Shown: positions 62,853 through 64,000 of the stretch, piece after piece | Position numbering within the stretch: the stretch's first letter is position 1 | How the letters are laid out: each line of letters begins with the position of its first letter | Source of the DNA: Acinetobacter geminorum | GTDB taxonomy: Bacteria > Pseudomonadota > Gammaproteobacteria > Pseudomonadales > Moraxellaceae | Length of the DNA stretch: 64,000 nt | Assembly (NCBI RefSeq): GCF_013009345.1 | Contig: NZ_JABELE010000018.1 | Location: forward strand, 1-64,000 | Direction of reading: 5' to 3' | Translations under genes and position numbers: made by a program | The notes under the pieces: model-generated | What the model was told of the DNA's origin: nothing | What the model saw: only the letters and a program-made list of their open reading frames with translations | Databases searched by the model: none

Positions 62853-63407
62853 TTAGGCAACCCTCACCAAAAAGTAATTTAACAATTTGGTTTGCTCTTC
62901 AACGCTATCTGAAGTCAAAAGCCCCAAAATCGCCCCATCAATCATAAATACAAAAATATCCGATTCTTCATACGTAGCCCTTTTTTTAGATTCTCGCAGA
63001 ACCCAGAAAATTTCATTTTTAAGCCATCGCCTATAGCGAATTGCGGTTTGGTATGCATTTGGATAAAGCTGTTTAATTTCAAAAATCGCTTTAAACAACA
63101 GATAATACGCACCTTTTAAGTCAGCATGTAAAAGGTAAATTTGTCTAAGCGTAAGAGACAAATCTGGATATTGACGAGATTCACTTACAGCTCTCACTTT
63201 TTCTTTTAAGTGCTCTTTTTGAACCAACAAACACATTTCAATTAATCTTTCTTTTGAGTGAAAGTAGTTGTAAAAAGTGGCTTTAGAAATTTTAGTTTCA
63301 CTAACAATTCGGTCCACCCCGACCTTGTTAAAGCCGTATTGTTTAAATAAATCTGCTGCTGTATAAGGCGCTCGCGTTGCTCTAAATGAAACTTCTAAAT
63401 TTTTCAT
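62853..63407 (-). CDS. TetR/AcrR-family regulator
   Basis: 184 aa. HTH at about 17-60: AADLFKQYGFNKVGVDRIVS and KISKATFYNYFHSKERLIEM, then a ligand domain of unknown specificity. No clear inverted-repeat operator was found near its start. It precedes the half DMT transporter on the same strand, so it may once have controlled it. It is the first chromosomal-type gene downstream of the antisense-RNA locus and could be in the same transcript. Confidence 0.88.
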   Translation of the reverse strand: MKNLEVSFRATRAPYTAADLFKQYGFNKVGVDRIVSETKISKATFYNYFHSKERLIEMCLLVQKEHLKEKVRAVSESRQYPDLSLTLRQIYLLHADLKGAYYLLFKAIFEIKQLYPNAYQTAIRYRRWLKNEIFWVLRESKKRATYEESDIFVFMIDGAILGLLTSDSVEEQTKLLNYFLVRVA

Positions 63408-63500
63408 GTATACCGCTTAAAATAATTTTTTGTTGTAAATAGAAGAGATAGAAATGCCGTCACTCTTAAAATGAGTGCTAAATACAGGCATGCAAAAGCC

Positions 63501-63517
63501 GCACAATAATGGTGTGC
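63501..63517 (-). terminator. weak terminator-like hairpin after the 31-codon ORF
   Basis: GCACA and TGTGC arms with a 7-base loop. On the minus strand it is followed by GGCTTTT. Only 5 pairs, so termination would be partial. Confidence 0.3.
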
Positions 63518-63579
63518 TCACCTATCTCTGGTTTATTGTTGCTATGTTTTAGTCGTAAAGATTCTTAAGGTATAGAAAC

Positions 63580-63675
63580 CTAAAGTCGGTTAAATCGTTT
63601 TAAAGACTGTTTAAACGGTATGGATAGAAAGAATTTGGCAAAGGTTGCCAACGAGAGAGAAGAAATAGTACGCAT
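63580..63675 (-). CDS. 31-aa cationic small protein under antisense-RNA control
   Basis: ATG at 63675, stop TAG at 63582-63580. An excellent Shine-Dalgarno AAAAGGAG lies 9 bases upstream. The peptide starts MRTISSLSLATFAKFF and ends KQSLKRFNRL: a hydrophobic N-terminal half and a strongly basic C-terminal half. The position equals that of the icd/kil-type first ORF in phage P1 c4 and P4 immunity leaders, where the product inhibits host division. The Shine-Dalgarno is complementary to the loop of the upstream RNA. The toxic or division-related role is inference. Confidence 0.6.
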   Translation of the reverse strand: MRTISSLSLATFAKFFLSIPFKQSLKRFNRL

Positions 63676-63686
63676 AACGGCGGACT

Positions 63687-63723
63687 CCTTTTGATTTAGA
63701 AGAGTCTTACCAATTACTGCTAA
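63687..63723 (-). promoter_or_regulatory. target copy C: antisense pairing sites including the ORF Shine-Dalgarno
   Basis: On the minus strand, TTAGCAG (63723-63717) and, 23 bases later, CAAAAGG (63693-63687), the second being part of the Shine-Dalgarno CAAAAGGAG. Both 7-mers are complementary to the sequence GTCTGCTAA and CCTTTTGTA in the folded RNA upstream. Confidence 0.65.
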
Positions 63724-63726
63724 ATA

Positions 63727-63808
63727 ATGGTGGCAAGACTAGAAGGGTTAGCAGACTGGTACAAAAGGAAACCAGCACACCCGAAGGTGTCCCTCCTAGC
63801 CTCACCAT
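63727..63808 (-). ncRNA. C4/CI-type antisense RNA (phage P1/P4 immunity-like)
   Basis: About 82 bases with a compact multibranch fold. Closing stem ATGGTG (63727-63732) with CACCAT (63803-63808). Second stem CTAG-A-AGGG (63739-63747) with CCCT-C-CTAG (63791-63799), symmetrical one-base bulges. Hairpin CTGGT/ACCAG (63756-63760 / 63771-63775). Hairpin ACACC/GGTGT (63777-63781 / 63786-63790) with a 4-base loop. On the minus strand the loop side carries CCTTTTGTA and GTCTGCTAA, complementary to copies upstream and downstream. Confidence 0.75.
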
Positions 63809-63859
63809 AAAGGCGTGACTTAAGAGAACGCACAAAAACCAAAACAGCATTGTTGTGCG

Positions 63860-63881
63860 CCTTTTGTAGACGGTCTGCTAA
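63860..63881 (-). promoter_or_regulatory. target copy A: upstream pairing partner of the antisense RNA
   Basis: On the minus strand, TTAGCAGAC (63881-63873), 4 bases, TACAAAAGG (63868-63860). These are perfect 9-base complements of GTCTGCTAA (63756-63748) and CCTTTTGTA (63768-63760) in the folded RNA, where the two blocks are 3 bases apart. It corresponds to seqA of the P4 leader. Confidence 0.7.
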
Positions 63882-63911
63882 AACCGACTGGCAATGTAGG
63901 CCAGCAGGCAA

Positions 63912-63940
63912 AGGATAGTGCCCAACCTTATTTCAGTCAA
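63912..63940 (-). promoter_or_regulatory. promoter of the antisense-RNA locus
   Basis: On the minus strand, TTGACT (63940-63935), a 17-base spacer, and TATCCT (63917-63912). Transcription would start near 63905, about 25 bases before target copy A and about 230 bases before the small ORF. Confidence 0.7.
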
Positions 63941-64000
63941 GCACACAAAATGACATCTGTTTTAAAATAGATCATTAAAAAGTAAGGATAAATAATTAAA

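Larger units (their letters stand above)
63408..64000. other. 593-base right-edge region: antisense-RNA immunity-like locus
   Basis: Minus-strand order, 5' to 3': promoter 63940-63912, target copy A 63881-63860, folded RNA 63808-63727, target copy C with Shine-Dalgarno 63723-63687, 31-codon ORF 63675-63580, then weak hairpins and the TetR gene. Described in detail in separate entries. 63941-64000 is AT-rich with nothing recognised. Confidence 0.7.

Noticed and set aside
63720..63911. 63-codon minus-strand ORF (starting MPAGLHCQSVLADRL) across the right-edge locus
   Set aside because: Its TTG start lies in the promoter -10, upstream of the likely transcription start. The frame runs through the folded RNA and its target, so the open frame is probably a by-product of RNA constraint. 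Homologous ORFs may well be annotated elsewhere, but I would not treat it as a protein without translation data.
1..64000. tRNA/rRNA genes and CRISPR arrays
   Set aside because: No cloverleaf-like segment with a CCA-type end, no rRNA-like segment and no regularly spaced repeats were noticed while reading; a tRNAscan/CRISPR finder run would settle this.

Overview
The window looks like chromosome of an Acinetobacter of the A. calcoaceticus–baumannii group. This is inferred from the AT-rich base composition, from the protein sequences, and from neighbourhoods such as ppsR/ppsA, cyoABCDE, rpsF-rpsR-rplI-dnaB-alr, prmA-fis-purH-purD and metQNI. No search was run. No tRNA, rRNA or CRISPR array was seen.

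Region 1 (1-31 kb) is mostly housekeeping. It holds the C-terminal end of an unknown gene; divergent ppsR and ppsA; a GYF/RDD membrane protein; the cytochrome bo3 oxidase operon with heme O synthase; the ribosomal operon rpsF-rpsR-rplI, whose leader seems to hide the rpsF Shine-Dalgarno; dnaB and alr; a four-gene Anbu (proteasome-related) operon divergent from a WYL regulator; mnmG; prmA with a zinc-ribbon protein; fis with a long structured leader; purH and purD; the methionine importer metQ-metN-metI; and gloB. Most genes end in clear intrinsic terminators.

Region 2 (31-40 kb) is accessory: a small unknown protein, dctA, a divergent TetR/MFS pair with two matching inverted-repeat operators, a sterol-desaturase-like protein, a PQQ-dependent sorbosone-dehydrogenase-like lipoprotein, a PH-domain membrane protein, an aspartate/glutamate racemase and a GNAT acetyltransferase.

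Region 3 (40-53 kb) is a lipid-modification island. A plus-strand set (NTF2-like lipoprotein, chalcone-isomerase-like protein, response regulator) converges on a minus-strand set (fatty-acid desaturase, FAD oxidoreductase, DUF1365, Cfa-type methyltransferase, DUF1295, second Cfa-like methyltransferase, histidine kinase). The kinase and regulator genes overlap tail to tail. A lipocalin, a second two-component system, and secreted GlcG/HbpS-like and HIU-hydrolase-like proteins follow.

Region 4 (53-64 kb) is rearranged. A thioredoxin-reductase-like flavoprotein and its Rrf2 regulator lie between two nearly identical copies of the 3' end of pqiC, one of them fused to a scrap of racemase gene. Next come the pqi operon with a split PqiA, a LysR gene cut by an IS5-family element that lacks a target duplication, an SDR enzyme, an Ada protein that has lost its zinc ligands, half of a DMT transporter and a TetR regulator. 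At the right edge, on the minus strand, is what I consider the most interesting element: a promoter, a short target sequence, a compact folded RNA of the phage P1 c4 / satellite P4 CI type, and a 31-codon ORF whose Shine-Dalgarno is itself complementary to that RNA.
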